Shown piece after piece: positions 30,516 through 41,399 of a stretch of 64,000 nt of DNA. The notes beneath the pieces are model-generated. The model saw only the letters and a list, made by a program, of their open reading frames with translations. It made no database searches and was not told where the DNA came from. The position numbers and the translations under genes are program-made. The stretch covers positions 1 to 64,000 of the forward strand of contig JAFEDS010000037.1 in the NCBI GenBank assembly GCA_018241505.1. The letters are read 5' to 3'. Numbering within the stretch: position 1 is the stretch's first letter; each line of letters begins with the position of its first letter. This stretch comes from Pseudomonadota bacterium (GTDB lineage Bacteria > Pseudomonadota > Gammaproteobacteria > Steroidobacterales > Steroidobacteraceae).

Positions 30516-31459
30516 GGCGCCCTCTGCTCCGCCGGTCCGTGCGAATAACCGTCGTGCGCGTCCGGCCGATGTTCGATGGCGTCTGATTCACAGTATTTCG
30601 ACTCGACCTGGACGGTCGTGTGACGGATCTCAAAGCCAAGAGCGATGACACGGACCTCCCGTACAATTTCTTGGACCGATCGACTGTCGAGATCGGCAAT
30701 CACGTGGACCGACAGCACGTTGCGACCGCTCGAGACGCACCAGATATGCAGATCGTGCAGTTCCCGCACCCCCTCGATCGACAGAAGCACTCGTTCCACA
30801 GCTGGCAGATCAATGCCCTCCGGCACACCCTGCATCAGGACGTTCAGACTTTCTTTCAACAGGGTCCACGTGCGCGGCAGTACCCAAAGTCCAATACCCG
30901 CGCCGATTGCCGAGTCGATCCACAACCAGCCGGTCCATCGGATGGCCAGCGCCGCGACGATGACACCCACCGAGCCGAGCAGATCACTCCAAACCTCGAG
31001 ATACGCCCCTTTCACGTTCAAGCTCGACTCTGAGCCGCTGCTCAGCAAGCGCATGCTGATCAGGTTGACAACGAGCCCGATCGTCGCGATGACCAACATC
31101 GTGCCCGACTGGATGGACTCCGGCGCCTGCAGCCGTTGATAAGCTTCGTACAGGATGTAAATGGCCACCAGAAACAACAGCGTTGCATTGAATGCAGCGG
31201 CCAAAATCTCCATCCGGGCATAACCAAATGTGCGCTTGTCATCGGCGGATCGCTTCCCAAAGCGCAGAGCCAGCAGTGAGATACCGAGTGCAGCCACATC
31301 GGTCAACATGTGGGCCGCGTCTGACAGCAGCGCTAAACTCTTGGTCCAGTAAGCACCCACCAGCTCGACGGCGAGAAACGCCGTCGTCAGGCCGAGCGCC
31401 CACCACAGCGCTCGTTCGTGGCCAGTGTGTGCATGGCTGTGAGAGTGTCCCGAGCTCAT
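30512..31459 (-). CDS. czcD: CDF zinc/cobalt/cadmium efflux protein CzcD
   Basis: The 315-residue cation diffusion facilitator has a His-rich N-terminus (GHSHSHAHTGH) and six membrane helices. The helix-2 site SDAAHMLTDVAAL and helix-5 site LEVWSDLLGSVGV give the HxxxD/DxxxD tetrahedral site. The C-terminal metallochaperone-like domain (LHDLHIWCVSSGRNVLSVHV) is present. It exports cytoplasmic Zn, Co or Cd to the periplasm for CzcCBA. It overlaps czcA by 4 bp. Confidence 0.93.
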   Translation of the reverse strand: MSSGHSHSHAHTGHERALWWALGLTTAFLAVELVGAYWTKSLALLSDAAHMLTDVAALGISLLALRFGKRSADDKRTFGYARMEILAAAFNATLLFLVAIYILYEAYQRLQAPESIQSGTMLVIATIGLVVNLISMRLLSSGSESSLNVKGAYLEVWSDLLGSVGVIVAALAIRWTGWLWIDSAIGAGIGLWVLPRTWTLLKESLNVLMQGVPEGIDLPAVERVLLSIEGVRELHDLHIWCVSSGRNVLSVHVIADLDSRSVQEIVREVRVIALGFEIRHTTVQVESKYCESDAIEHRPDAHDGYSHGPAEQRAP

Positions 31460-34400
31460 GTGGGGCTCTCCGCGACGCGCGGTGTCGATTTCGGTGTTTG
31501 GCCGTCAGTGATTGGATCAGATTTAGACGAGCTCAGTCGATACAAAGCCGGTAGCACCAACAGGCTGAGCGCCGTGGCGGAAATGATACCGCCAATCACC
31601 ACGGTGGCCAGCGGACGCTGCACCTCAGCCCCAGTGCTCGTATTGAGTGCCATGGGCAGAAAGCCCAAGCTGGCCACCAGGCCGATCATGAGAATGGGGC
31701 GCAACCGCAGCAGGGAGCCCTGCACGATCGCATCCTCCAGTGGCACACCGTCACGCCGCAAATCGCGGATTGCCGAGACCATCACAACACCACTCAACAC
31801 GGCGACACCCGACAACGTAATGAAGCCCACGCCGGCTGTGATGGACAGCGGGATCCCACGCACGAGCAAAGCCAGAATGCCGCCCGTGAGCGCCAAAGGC
31901 ACGCCGGAGAAGACCAGCAGCGCGTCCTTCACCGATCCGAACGTCATAAACAGCAACCCGAAAATCAGCAGAAGCGAGATAGGCACAACAGTCTGCAGCC
32001 GCTGGGCCGCAGACGATAGTTGTTCAAACGTTCCGCCGTACTGCAGGTAGTAACCCGGGGGCGGCTTCACTTCGCTGTCGAGCTTGCCGCGTATCTCCGC
32101 CACAAAGCCCGCCAAGTCGCGTCCCCGCACATTGGCCGAGACGACGATCCGGCGCTTGCCGTTGTCACGGGAAATCTGATTCGGCCCTTCGATGGACGTA
32201 ATGTCGGCCACCTCCAACAGCGGGACGTAGCCCCCATTGGGTCGCGCCAACGGCAGACGGGTCAGCGCCTCCGGATCGACGCGCAATGCTTCCGGCAGTC
32301 GCACCTCGAGCGGATACCGTGCATCCCCTTCGTAGATGAGTCCGGTCTCCTTGCCTCCGATGGCCGCCGAGACGGCATCCTGCACGTCCGCCACCGAAAG
32401 CCCATAGCGAGCCAGGTCCACTCGGCGCGGCTGCACCGACAATAACGGCAAGCCCGACATCTGCTCGGTTTTGACATCGGCCGAGCCGGCCGTGGCCGAG
32501 ACCGCCCGCTGAACTTCCGCGGCCAGCTTCAGCAACGTAGGCAGGTCGTCGCCGAAAATCTTGATGGCCACATCGCTGCGCACGCCCGAGATCAACTCGT
32601 TGAATCGCAGTTGGATAGGCTGCGAAAATCCATACAAGGTCCCTGGAACCGTTTCGGCAGCCGACAACAAGTCCTCCAGCACCTGTGCCTTCGGCTTACC
32701 GGGGTCCGGCCACTCCTCGGGAGGCTTCAGCATCACGTAAACATCTGACCGAGCAGGCGGCATGACGTCGGTGGCTACTTCCGCCGTCCCGTTGCGCGCA
32801 AAAACCGTTTTCACCTCCGGCACCTTCTTCAGCGCCTGATCCAACTTCAACTGCATCTGCACGCCCTGCTCTACCCCGGTACCGGGCGGCCGCACGGCTT
32901 CCATGGCCACATCGCCCTCATCCAAGTTGGGAATAAATTCCGCGCCCATGGTGGAGGCAAGCCACCCGCACAGCACCACAAAGCCCACGGCCACACCCGC
33001 CAACGGCCACCTCAGTTTGAGGACGGCCCGCAGTATCGGCTCGTAGACGTGCTTGGTGCCGCGGACAATGAAGTTGTCCTTCTCCTTAATCTTGCCCGAC
33101 AGCAGCAACGCACAAGCGGCCGGAACAAACGTGATCGAAAAGATGAAGGCTCCAATCAGCGCCGCAATCACGGCAAACGCCATGGGGCGAAACATCTTTC
33201 CTTCCACGCCGGTGAGCGCGAAGATCGGCAGGTTGACGAGAATGATCACGATGACACTGACGAGACTGGGCTTGAAGACCTCGCGCGTGGCGTTGTAGAC
33301 CACCTCAAAACGCTCCGAACGATCCAAAAGACGCCCGCGATCATGTTGGGCGTGCGCCAGACGCAAGATACAGTTCTCCACAATGATGAGTGCGCCATCG
33401 ACAATCAGTCCAAAGTCCAACGCCCCGAGACTCATCAAGTTGCCGCTCACCTTGCTCGACACCATCCCGGTAAAGGTGGCAAACAGCGACAACGGAATCA
33501 CGAGCGCCGTCAGCAGCGCCGCCCGCAGATTGCCGAGGAAGGCAAACAACACGGCGATGACGAGAATGGCCCCTTCGAGCAGGTTCTTCTGAACTGTGGC
33601 AATCGTCTTGTTGACGAGCACCGTGCGATCGTACACCGGCTCCGCTTTGACCCCGGGGGGCAGAGACTTGTTGATCTCGGTCAGACGCTCCGCCACTCTC
33701 TGGGAGACAATGCGGCTGTTTTCACCAATCAACATGAGGGCCGTTCCCAGAACTGTCTCCTGCCCATCACGAGTCGCAGCGCCGGAGCGCAGCTCCTTGC
33801 CGATGCCGACTTCGGCAACATCCCCTACCGTCACAGGAATACTGTTTCGAGTGGCGATGACCGCTCGGCGCAGAGCATCCGTATCGGCAATCTGCCCCGG
33901 AACCCGGACCAGCTTCTGCTCGCCGTTGGTCTCGATATAACCCGCACCGACGTTGAGATTGTTGGCCTCCAGCGCCTTGACCAGATCACTGAGTGTGACG
34001 CCGTAGGACAGCAGAAGTGCGGGATCCGGGGCGACCTGGTACTGCTTGGCGTTGCCCCCGATGCTGTTGACTTCGGAGACGCCCGCCACCTGGCGCAACT
34101 GCGGCCGGATGATCCAATCCTGGATGCTCCGCAAGTCAGTTGGAGTGTATGCAGTGCCATCGGGTTTGCGAGCATCATGCTCGGCGACCACGCTGTACAG
34201 ATAGATCTCGCCGAGTCCGGTAGAGACCGGCCCCATCTCGGGAGAAACGCCGGCCGGCAACTCCCCTTTCACCTCCTGGAGCCGTTCGTTGACCATCTGC
34301 CGAGCGAAATAGATGTCAGTCCCGTCCTGAAAGACCACCGTGACCTGAGACAATCCATACGCGGAGATAGAGCGTGTATTTTCGAGTTTGGGCAGCCCCG

Positions 34401-34620
34401 CCATCGCGGTTTCGACGAGGAAGGTGACCCGCTGCTCGGTCTCGAGCGGTGAGTATCCCGGTGCTTGTGTGTTGATCTGCACCTGAACATTGGTGATGTC
34501 GGGTACTGCGTCGATCGGCAACCGCTCATATTGGAAATAGCCGAACACGGCGAAGGCGGCCATGGCCACCATCACCAGCCATCGATTGGTAATGGCAGAA
34601 CTGATGATTCGGTCAATCAT
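31456..34620 (-). CDS. czcA: CzcA heavy-metal RND efflux pump (copy 1)
   Basis: The 1054-residue inner-membrane proton-driven pump of the HME-RND family. MIDRIISSAITNRWLV starts TM1. The periplasmic GAEFIPNLDEGD segment and the TM4 stretch LDFGLIVDGALIIVEN, with the proton-relay Asp and Glu of Zn/Co/Cd pumps, are intact. It is three bases from czcB, so the operon czcC-czcB-czcA-czcD-DUF411 is tight. By eye it is very close in sequence over its whole length to the second copy at 38121-41261. Confidence 0.95.
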   Translation of the reverse strand: MIDRIISSAITNRWLVMVAMAAFAVFGYFQYERLPIDAVPDITNVQVQINTQAPGYSPLETEQRVTFLVETAMAGLPKLENTRSISAYGLSQVTVVFQDGTDIYFARQMVNERLQEVKGELPAGVSPEMGPVSTGLGEIYLYSVVAEHDARKPDGTAYTPTDLRSIQDWIIRPQLRQVAGVSEVNSIGGNAKQYQVAPDPALLLSYGVTLSDLVKALEANNLNVGAGYIETNGEQKLVRVPGQIADTDALRRAVIATRNSIPVTVGDVAEVGIGKELRSGAATRDGQETVLGTALMLIGENSRIVSQRVAERLTEINKSLPPGVKAEPVYDRTVLVNKTIATVQKNLLEGAILVIAVLFAFLGNLRAALLTALVIPLSLFATFTGMVSSKVSGNLMSLGALDFGLIVDGALIIVENCILRLAHAQHDRGRLLDRSERFEVVYNATREVFKPSLVSVIVIILVNLPIFALTGVEGKMFRPMAFAVIAALIGAFIFSITFVPAACALLLSGKIKEKDNFIVRGTKHVYEPILRAVLKLRWPLAGVAVGFVVLCGWLASTMGAEFIPNLDEGDVAMEAVRPPGTGVEQGVQMQLKLDQALKKVPEVKTVFARNGTAEVATDVMPPARSDVYVMLKPPEEWPDPGKPKAQVLEDLLSAAETVPGTLYGFSQPIQLRFNELISGVRSDVAIKIFGDDLPTLLKLAAEVQRAVSATAGSADVKTEQMSGLPLLSVQPRRVDLARYGLSVADVQDAVSAAIGGKETGLIYEGDARYPLEVRLPEALRVDPEALTRLPLARPNGGYVPLLEVADITSIEGPNQISRDNGKRRIVVSANVRGRDLAGFVAEIRGKLDSEVKPPPGYYLQYGGTFEQLSSAAQRLQTVVPISLLLIFGLLFMTFGSVKDALLVFSGVPLALTGGILALLVRGIPLSITAGVGFITLSGVAVLSGVVMVSAIRDLRRDGVPLEDAIVQGSLLRLRPILMIGLVASLGFLPMALNTSTGAEVQRPLATVVIGGIISATALSLLVLPALYRLSSSKSDPITDGQTPKSTPRVAESPT

Positions 34621-34623
34621 GAC

Positions 34624-35568
34624 TCACTCATCCTCCCCTTCGCCCTTCAGGAATTCTGCCTTGATCAGGTAGCTGTTCTGCGTCGCGTAGCGATCGCCCG
34701 CAGACAAGCCGCTGAGGATTTCCACCGCATCACGAGACCGCTTGCCGAGTTGCACGGCGCGCGGCTCGAAAGCCTGATTTCTCTGGATGAAGACGACCGT
34801 TTTACCGTGCATTTCCTGCAAAGCAGCCGGCGCCACAGCAACGGGGACCTGTGCATCACCCACTACGACCTCGCCCGTTACAAACTGGCCCGGTACCCAA
34901 CGTCCAGCACGGTTATCCACCACCGCGCGTGCCACCACGCTCTGGCTATCTGCCTGTCCAGCCGGGGCGACGTAGGTAATGCGCGCCTCGCCTTGCTCAT
35001 CAACGCCCGCGCCTTTGAATGACACGGTCATGCCGGGGCGGACCTGGCCGAGATCGCGAGCAAATAAGGCAAACTCGACCCACACGGTCGACAGATCCGA
35101 GACCCGCAGCAATATCGTGCTGCCATCGACGGCATCGCCGGGATTGGTGCGTCGTTCGATCACTCGCCCCGGAATGGGTGAACGAATCGCATAAGTCTGC
35201 AGACTCTCGTTGGACTCGACGCGCAACAACTCCTCGCCGGAATTGACCGTATCGCCAACTCGTTTCGTGACATCCCGGACAACTCCAGGGTAGCGCGCAC
35301 GAATGTCTCCCTCGCGCTCCGAGTTCGGTCGAATCGAACCATGCAGAGTAAGGGTCGACCGGATCTTCGCAGGCCCTGCCGCGACGACCTCGATGCCGGC
35401 ACTTCTCGCTCGCTCCGGTGTCAAGGTCGGTTCTTTCGCGGCCGGCGTGTTTTCCTCTGCCTTGGGCGAGCCCTTGGCTGCGGAACTACCTTTGCCACAG
35501 CCGGCCAAGTCGCCTGAGCATAGAAGCAACACGGAAACAGTCAGTATCCTGAGTGTGGAATTCTTCAT
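34624..35568 (-). CDS. czcB: CzcB membrane fusion protein (copy 1)
   Basis: The 314-residue periplasmic adaptor has a lipoprotein-type signal (LLLCSGDLAGC). The hairpin/lipoyl and barrel domains follow (LHGSIRPNSEREGDIRARY, RTNPGDAVDGSTILLRV). The His-rich metal-binding domain of the long CzcB types is absent; this is the short CzcB-like form. ATGA overlap with czcC. It links CzcA to CzcC. Confidence 0.92.
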   Translation of the reverse strand: MKNSTLRILTVSVLLLCSGDLAGCGKGSSAAKGSPKAEENTPAAKEPTLTPERARSAGIEVVAAGPAKIRSTLTLHGSIRPNSEREGDIRARYPGVVRDVTKRVGDTVNSGEELLRVESNESLQTYAIRSPIPGRVIERRTNPGDAVDGSTILLRVSDLSTVWVEFALFARDLGQVRPGMTVSFKGAGVDEQGEARITYVAPAGQADSQSVVARAVVDNRAGRWVPGQFVTGEVVVGDAQVPVAVAPAALQEMHGKTVVFIQRNQAFEPRAVQLGKRSRDAVEILSGLSAGDRYATQNSYLIKAEFLKGEGEDE

Positions 35569-36875
35569 GATGGATCCTGCGATGAGGGGCCGGCAGCCAC
35601 GGGCTCGCCGGTCACACGTTCAATTTCGGCCGTCAGGCGATGGACGTCAGCCGCGACTTCGATGACCGCCAGTTTCAGAACGAGCAGGTCTTGTTGTGCG
35701 GAAGACAGTTCGAGATACGAGAATCGCCCCCGCGTATAGCCGTATTGGGTTTGATCGAGCGCTGCCTGCGCCTGTGGAAGGGCTTCCTTGCGCAACACGG
35801 CGAGTTGTTCTCGTCCGGCCTGCACCTGTTGATATAGATCAAACAACTGTGCTTCGGCTCGAATGCGCGCCGCTTGCTCGCCCGCTTGTGTTTGCTCGCG
35901 CCGTACCCGCGCTTCTGCGATAGCACCTTGATTGCGGTCATACACCGGTAACGCCATGGACAGTCCCGCCACAACACCGAGATCACCGGTGCTGTTGAAG
36001 CGGCGCAGCCCGGCGCTGACAGTCAGGTTGGGGCGCGCTTGCGCTTGCGCGAGCCGCAACTCCGCATCCCGCAAACGGCCTTCCGAGGCAAAGCGTAGAA
36101 AGTCGGGATTTCGGCTCAACATCAGACGCAGCGACTCGAAGGACTCGAGCGGCGGCAGCGTATACAGATCCGCTTGCGCCTTTTCAAATCGCGCATCGGT
36201 GCCGCCCCACATCGCCGCCAGCGCTCGGCGACTAGCCTCCAGATGGAACTCGGCTTGCCGGGACTCGATGCGAGCGCGGGTGACCGCAATGCGAGCGCGG
36301 CTCAACTCCGCCTCCGGTGTACGCGCCGCCTGTACACGTGTCCCAATCGCCTTTTCGGTCTGCTCAGTCAGTCTGAGTGCATCGCGGGAGAATGCGAGCT
36401 CTTCCTGATCTTTGACCACTTCGATGAAGCGGCGCGTCACTTCGCTCAACACATCCAGCTCGCGCGTCTGTTGCTCGACAGAAACAACAGTGCGATCAGA
36501 GTCTGCGACGTCAACGCGACGCGCACGCTTTGCACCCAGCTCCAGCACTTGACTCAGCGTGAGAGTTGCCTGCTTTTCATCCGCATCCCGAGCCACTCCC
36601 GAGCCCAGGAACCCACCCACTTCCACGGCGGCCTCCGGGTTCGGTCGCAACCCGGCTTGCAACTTTCGGGCATCTGCCGCCCGCAATTCATACCCACCGA
36701 CCGCGAGGTCGGGATTTCTCTGCAACGCTGCAGCAACCGCTTCGCCCAGCGTGAGCGTACCGTTCGGCTCACGGATGGGGGTTGTGATTTGCGCAGCCGA
36801 AAACCGAGCGAACGCCAACATCAATGCGGCGACGCCCATGCACACCGCCCTGCGGCGTGCAAGTTGAAAACTCAT
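35565..36875 (-). CDS. czcC: CzcC outer-membrane factor (copy 1)
   Basis: The 436-residue TolC-like channel subunit starts at the ATG at 36875 behind GAGAGG. The signal peptide ends FSAAQ. Two tandem outer-membrane-efflux repeats begin LTLGEAVAAALQRNPDLAV and LAQAQARPNLTVSAGLRRF. It is the first gene of the czcCBA-D operon. It drains periplasmic cations to the outside. Confidence 0.92.
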   Translation of the reverse strand: MSFQLARRRAVCMGVAALMLAFARFSAAQITTPIREPNGTLTLGEAVAAALQRNPDLAVGGYELRAADARKLQAGLRPNPEAAVEVGGFLGSGVARDADEKQATLTLSQVLELGAKRARRVDVADSDRTVVSVEQQTRELDVLSEVTRRFIEVVKDQEELAFSRDALRLTEQTEKAIGTRVQAARTPEAELSRARIAVTRARIESRQAEFHLEASRRALAAMWGGTDARFEKAQADLYTLPPLESFESLRLMLSRNPDFLRFASEGRLRDAELRLAQAQARPNLTVSAGLRRFNSTGDLGVVAGLSMALPVYDRNQGAIAEARVRREQTQAGEQAARIRAEAQLFDLYQQVQAGREQLAVLRKEALPQAQAALDQTQYGYTRGRFSYLELSSAQQDLLVLKLAVIEVAADVHRLTAEIERVTGEPVAAGPSSQDPS

Positions 36876-36951
36876 AATGGCCTCTCGAGTTAGAACGCGC
36901 GAATAAATCGCGCCCACTGCGAATCAAAAGACTCGCACGAGTCGAAAAGGC

Positions 36952-37344
36952 TTAAGCGGGTGGTCCCCGCAATGGTGGGCGAAGGACGGAAGGATCTGAA
37001 ATACGGACGAGCAGCGGACCCCGGTCGACAGGAATCGAGCGAACTACTGCAACGAAAAACAGAATGAGCGTGAGCGTGACTGCCAGCGCCGGCATGTCAA
37101 ACGCACCGTCGAAGCTCTTAACGACAGTATCCCCGGGGACACTGATGTCAGAATCAGTCAACAAAGAATCGCCCGTCTTCCCTTTGGGATGGTCGAGATC
37201 ATGGATCCCGCTATCTCCGATATGCACGCTGGCTGCCGGCTCATTCCCATCGGCACAAAAATGCACGTGCACGGCGCCAACCCGCAGCACCACGAGGGCG
37301 ATGCAGAGGAACCAGACGAGCCATCTGGAACGGGTTCGGGACAT
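36952..37344 (-). CDS. Czc-associated HxHxC exported protein (paralogue 1)
   Basis: The 130-residue product starts at 37344 (GGTGG nearby) or 9 bp earlier. An N-terminal membrane/signal segment (WLVWFLCIALVVLRVGAV) is followed by HVHFCADGNEP and an acidic/His linker. A second hydrophobic segment and a C-terminal PPLRGPP tail complete it. The product at 43744-44151 has the same layout (HLHLCLDGMEP ... PPLRGPP) and also precedes a czcC gene. Both are probably metal-responsive accessory proteins of CzcI type, a functional guess from position. Confidence 0.7.
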   Translation of the reverse strand: MSRTRSRWLVWFLCIALVVLRVGAVHVHFCADGNEPAASVHIGDSGIHDLDHPKGKTGDSLLTDSDISVPGDTVVKSFDGAFDMPALAVTLTLILFFVAVVRSIPVDRGPLLVRISDPSVLRPPLRGPPA

Positions 37345-37825
37345 TTCCACCATTCTGGAGGGAGTCGAAGGGATATTCAATAGACGCCGGTCACACCCGC
37401 CCCACCACACTATGGCGCAGCGAAATATGATTTCTGATCGAGCCAGGTCGAGCACCGCACATAATAAGCATCACGCTTGCATCATCTGAGGTCGGCCTGC
37501 CACTCGGCGCAATTCCGACAGACCTGCTCCAAGTGCCAGTCACGCACAGTCGACTTCTCTCGTACACACGAACTGCAGCCGCAGGATGCAAAGGAAGCTG
37601 CCGGGCGGTCGACGGCCATAATTACTAGTGAGAGTCTGCCGGCTGCCGCACTGAATCCTCGCCGGGCAGCAGACCCGGATACCACCAACTCGAAGAATTC
37701 GGCAACTAACTTCGGGACCCGTGAAACGCGAATGAGCCAGAACGCGATACCACGCCCTTCCAGCTCTCGTACGTTCGACCAGATCCGGCTGAGGTATCAC
37801 TATCGCTTCAGTCTCCGCCGAGCTG
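37345..37825. other. Intergenic region upstream of the first czc operon
   Basis: About 480 bp with no convincing gene. A weak minus-strand reading near 37482-37688 encodes a Cys-containing segment (SCGCSSCVREKS, VCRNCAEW) but lacks a clear start. The czcC operon promoter should lie here; no MerR-type operator was recognised. Confidence 0.4.
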
Positions 37826-38065
<240 letters not shown>

Positions 38066-38120
38066 TCAAAATCCCCTCTTCATGCAGTGGACTTTGCCCC
38101 CGTGTATCGCACACCGGCGC

Positions 38121-41100
38121 TCATGCGGAGCGCTCCGTGTGGTCGAGTGGGTCCTGTCGCGGCTCCCGCATCGCCAGTCGATACAGGGCTGGCAACACGA
38201 CGAGACTCAGCACGGTGGCGGAAATGATGCCGCCGATCACCACTGTCGCGAGCGGCCGCTGCACCTCAGCGCCAGTGCCTGTATTGAGCGCCATCGGCAG
38301 GAAGCCCAGCGAGGCCACGAGCCCAATCATGAGGATAGGCCGCAAACGCAGGAGGGTACCCTCGCTGATGGCCTCATCGATCGATTTGCCCTGTTGCAGC
38401 AGGTCGCGGAATGCGGAAACCATCACCACGCCGGTGAGCACGGCTACGCCCGAGAGTGTGATGAATCCAACACCTGCGGTAATCGACAACGGGATGCCGC
38501 GCAAGAGGAGCGCCAGCACACCGCCCGTGAGGGCGAGCGGCACCCCGGAGAACACGAGCAGCGCGTCCTTCGCGGACCGGAAGGTGACAAACAGCAGTCC
38601 GAAGATGAGCAGCAACGACAGTGGCACAACCGTGCGCAAGCGTTCCGCGGCCGAGGCGAGTTGTTCGAACGTGCCACCGTACTGCACGAAGTAGCCGGGT
38701 GGCAGCTTCACGCCTCGCTCGATCTTGCCACGCGCCTCGGCGACGAAAGTTGCCAGGTCACGGCCACGCACATTGGCAGAGACCACGATGCGACGCTTGC
38801 CGTTGTCGCGCGAAATCTGATTCGGCCCTTCCACCGATCGGATGTCAGCCACTTCCGCAAGTGGCACGTAGCGCCCGTTAGGTCGCGCCAGAGGCAGCCG
38901 CGCGAGTGCATCGGGATCGACCCGCAACCGCTCCGGCAGGCGTACCTCCAGCGGATAACGGGCATCTCCTTCGTAGATGAGCCCGGTTTCACGACCACCG
39001 ATGGCCGCCGACACAGCGTCTTGCACGTCCGCAACCGTCAGCCCGTAGCGCGCAAGCTCGACACGTCGGGGTTGAACCGTCAGCAACGGGAGGCCGGAAA
39101 TCTGTTCGATTTTGACATCAGCCGCGCCGTGGATGCCATCGAGCACCCGGTCGATCTCCCCTGCAAGCTTCAGGAGCGTGGGCAAATCGTCGCCAAAGAC
39201 TTTGACGGCCAAATCGCTGCGCACACCGGAGATGAGCTCGCTGAAACGCATCTGTATGGGTTGGGTGAACCCATAGGCCGTGCCGGGCACGCGCCGGGCC
39301 GCCTTCTGCAGCTCCTCGATCACCTCTGCTTTGGGTTTGTCTGGATCGGCCCACTGCTCCCGCGACTTCAGCATGACATACACATCCGAGCGTGCCGGCG
39401 GCATCACGTCCGTGGCCACTTCCGCCGTACCGCTGCGGGCAAATACGGTCTTGACTTCAGGCACTCGCTTGAGTGCTGCATTCAGCTTGAGCTGCATTTG
39501 AACGCCCTGTTCCACCCCAGCGCCCGGTGGCCGGATCGCCTCCATGGTCACGTCTCCCTCATCGAGATTGGGGATGAATTCCGCACCCATGCCGGAAGCA
39601 AGCCAACCGCAGAGAGCCACTAGGACAACAGCCGCCGCCGTGACGAACCAACGCGCTCTCAGCACACCGCGCAGCAACGGCGCGTACAGGCGCTTTGCCC
39701 CTGCCACCAGGAAGTTGTCCGTCTCGCGCACCTTGCCGGTCAGCAGCAAGGCGCACGCTGCCGGCACAAAGGTGATCGAGAAAATCAACGCACCGATGAG
39801 CGCGGCAATCACGGCAAACGCCATCGGATGGAACATTTTTCCCTCCACGCCGGTGAGCGCGAAGATCGGCAAGTTGACGAGCACGATGACCGCCACGCTC
39901 ACCAGGCTCGGTTTGAACACTTCCCGTGTGGCGTTGTAGACAACCTCGAGGCGCTCGCCAGGCTCGAGGAGCCGACGATGTTCGTGCTGCGCCTGCGCCA
40001 GTCGCAGCAGGCAGTTCTCCACAATGATCAACGCGCCATCCACGATGAGGCCGAAGTCGAGCGCGCCCAGGCTCATGAGATTGCCGCTGACGTTGCTTTG
40101 AACCATCCCAGTGAAGGTCGCGAGCAGGGACAGCGGAATCACGAGCGCGGTCAGCAACGCAGCGCGCAGGTTACCCAGGAAAGCAAATAACACCACGATC
40201 ACGAGTAGCGCGCCCTCGAGCAGATTCTTCTGAACCGTGGCAATCGTCTTATTGACGAGGACGGTGCGATCGTAAACCGGCTCGGCTCGAATCCCCGGTG
40301 GCAAGGTCTTGTTGATCTGGGCTAGGCGCTCGGCAACGCGCAGCGAGACCGTGCGACTGTTTTCTCCGACCAGCATGAGCGCGGTTCCGAGCACGGTCTC
40401 GGCGCTGTCACGCGTGGCCGCCCCGGTGCGCAGCTCCTTGCCGATGCCGACCTCGGCCACATCGCCCACCGTCACCGGAACAGAGTCGCGCGTCGCCACA
40501 ACCGTATGACGGAGAGCGTCGAGGTCTGCAATCTGGCCCGGTACGCGCACGAGCTTTTGCTCGCCGTTGGTCTCGATGTAACCGGCGCCCACATTGAGAT
40601 TGTTCGCCTCCAAGGCTTTCACGAGATCGCCGAGCGTGACTCCGTAAGCCAGCAGGCGCGCGGGATCGGGCGCCACGTGGTATTGCTTGGCGTTGCCGCC
40701 AATACTGTTGACCTCCGAGACGCCGGGCACTTGCCGCAATTGAGGCCGGATGATCCAGTCCTGGATGCTGCGCAGATCGGTCGGCGTGTAGGAGCTGCCG
40801 TCTGGCTTGCGGGCCCCCGGTTTGGCCACGATCGTATAGAAGTAGATCTCGCCGAGCCCAGTAGACACGGGGCCCATCTCCGGGCTCACGCTCGCCGGCA
40901 GCTGGCTCTTGACTTCCTGCAGACGCTCGTTGACGACCTGACGCGCGAAATAGATGTCGGTACCGTCCGCGAACACCACAGTGACCTGCGACAACCCGTA
41001 CGCGGAGATCGACCGTGTGCTTTCGAGCTTCGGCAGTCCGGCCATCGCGGTCTCGACCAGAAAGGTCACGCGCTGCTCGGTCTCCAGCGGCGAGTAACCG

Positions 41101-41261
41101 GGCGCTTGCGTGTTGATCTGTACCGTCACGTTGGTAATGTCGGGCACGGCGTCGATCGGCAAGCGCTCGTATTGCGTGTAGCCGAAGACTGCAAAACCCA
41201 CGACGGCGGCCATCACCAGCCAGCGGTTGCCAATGGCAAAATTCACGATGCGGTCGATCAT
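38121..41261 (-). CDS. czcA: CzcA heavy-metal RND efflux pump (copy 2)
   Basis: The 1046-residue HME-RND pump is nearly collinear with copy 1, with the same key segments (GAEFIPNLDEGD, LDFGLIVDGALIIVEN). It is separated from its czcB by 138 bp, unlike the 3-bp gap in copy 1. Two very similar czcA genes 7 kb apart invite recombination; the remnant at 37826 fits that. Confidence 0.95.
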   Translation of the reverse strand: MIDRIVNFAIGNRWLVMAAVVGFAVFGYTQYERLPIDAVPDITNVTVQINTQAPGYSPLETEQRVTFLVETAMAGLPKLESTRSISAYGLSQVTVVFADGTDIYFARQVVNERLQEVKSQLPASVSPEMGPVSTGLGEIYFYTIVAKPGARKPDGSSYTPTDLRSIQDWIIRPQLRQVPGVSEVNSIGGNAKQYHVAPDPARLLAYGVTLGDLVKALEANNLNVGAGYIETNGEQKLVRVPGQIADLDALRHTVVATRDSVPVTVGDVAEVGIGKELRTGAATRDSAETVLGTALMLVGENSRTVSLRVAERLAQINKTLPPGIRAEPVYDRTVLVNKTIATVQKNLLEGALLVIVVLFAFLGNLRAALLTALVIPLSLLATFTGMVQSNVSGNLMSLGALDFGLIVDGALIIVENCLLRLAQAQHEHRRLLEPGERLEVVYNATREVFKPSLVSVAVIVLVNLPIFALTGVEGKMFHPMAFAVIAALIGALIFSITFVPAACALLLTGKVRETDNFLVAGAKRLYAPLLRGVLRARWFVTAAAVVLVALCGWLASGMGAEFIPNLDEGDVTMEAIRPPGAGVEQGVQMQLKLNAALKRVPEVKTVFARSGTAEVATDVMPPARSDVYVMLKSREQWADPDKPKAEVIEELQKAARRVPGTAYGFTQPIQMRFSELISGVRSDLAVKVFGDDLPTLLKLAGEIDRVLDGIHGAADVKIEQISGLPLLTVQPRRVELARYGLTVADVQDAVSAAIGGRETGLIYEGDARYPLEVRLPERLRVDPDALARLPLARPNGRYVPLAEVADIRSVEGPNQISRDNGKRRIVVSANVRGRDLATFVAEARGKIERGVKLPPGYFVQYGGTFEQLASAAERLRTVVPLSLLLIFGLLFVTFRSAKDALLVFSGVPLALTGGVLALLLRGIPLSITAGVGFITLSGVAVLTGVVMVSAFRDLLQQGKSIDEAISEGTLLRLRPILMIGLVASLGFLPMALNTGTGAEVQRPLATVVIGGIISATVLSLVVLPALYRLAMREPRQDPLDHTERSA

Positions 41262-41399
41262 GGGCGGCCTCGCCGTTTCTCAGCCTTCACAGAGGAGCGG
41301 CCCACTCCAGCAGATTCACCGCTTTCGCGAGGATTAGTGCCGCTTTGGTCGCTATGCATGGCGGGTGGGGGACCGGCCTCGCGGATGCGCTTCATGATT

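Noticed and set aside
33049-34452. A 467-codon + strand frame inside czcA, and similar long frames at 37977-39623 and 40506-42005
   Set aside because: They lie fully opposite czc genes of certain identity; high G+C at third positions creates long antisense frames.
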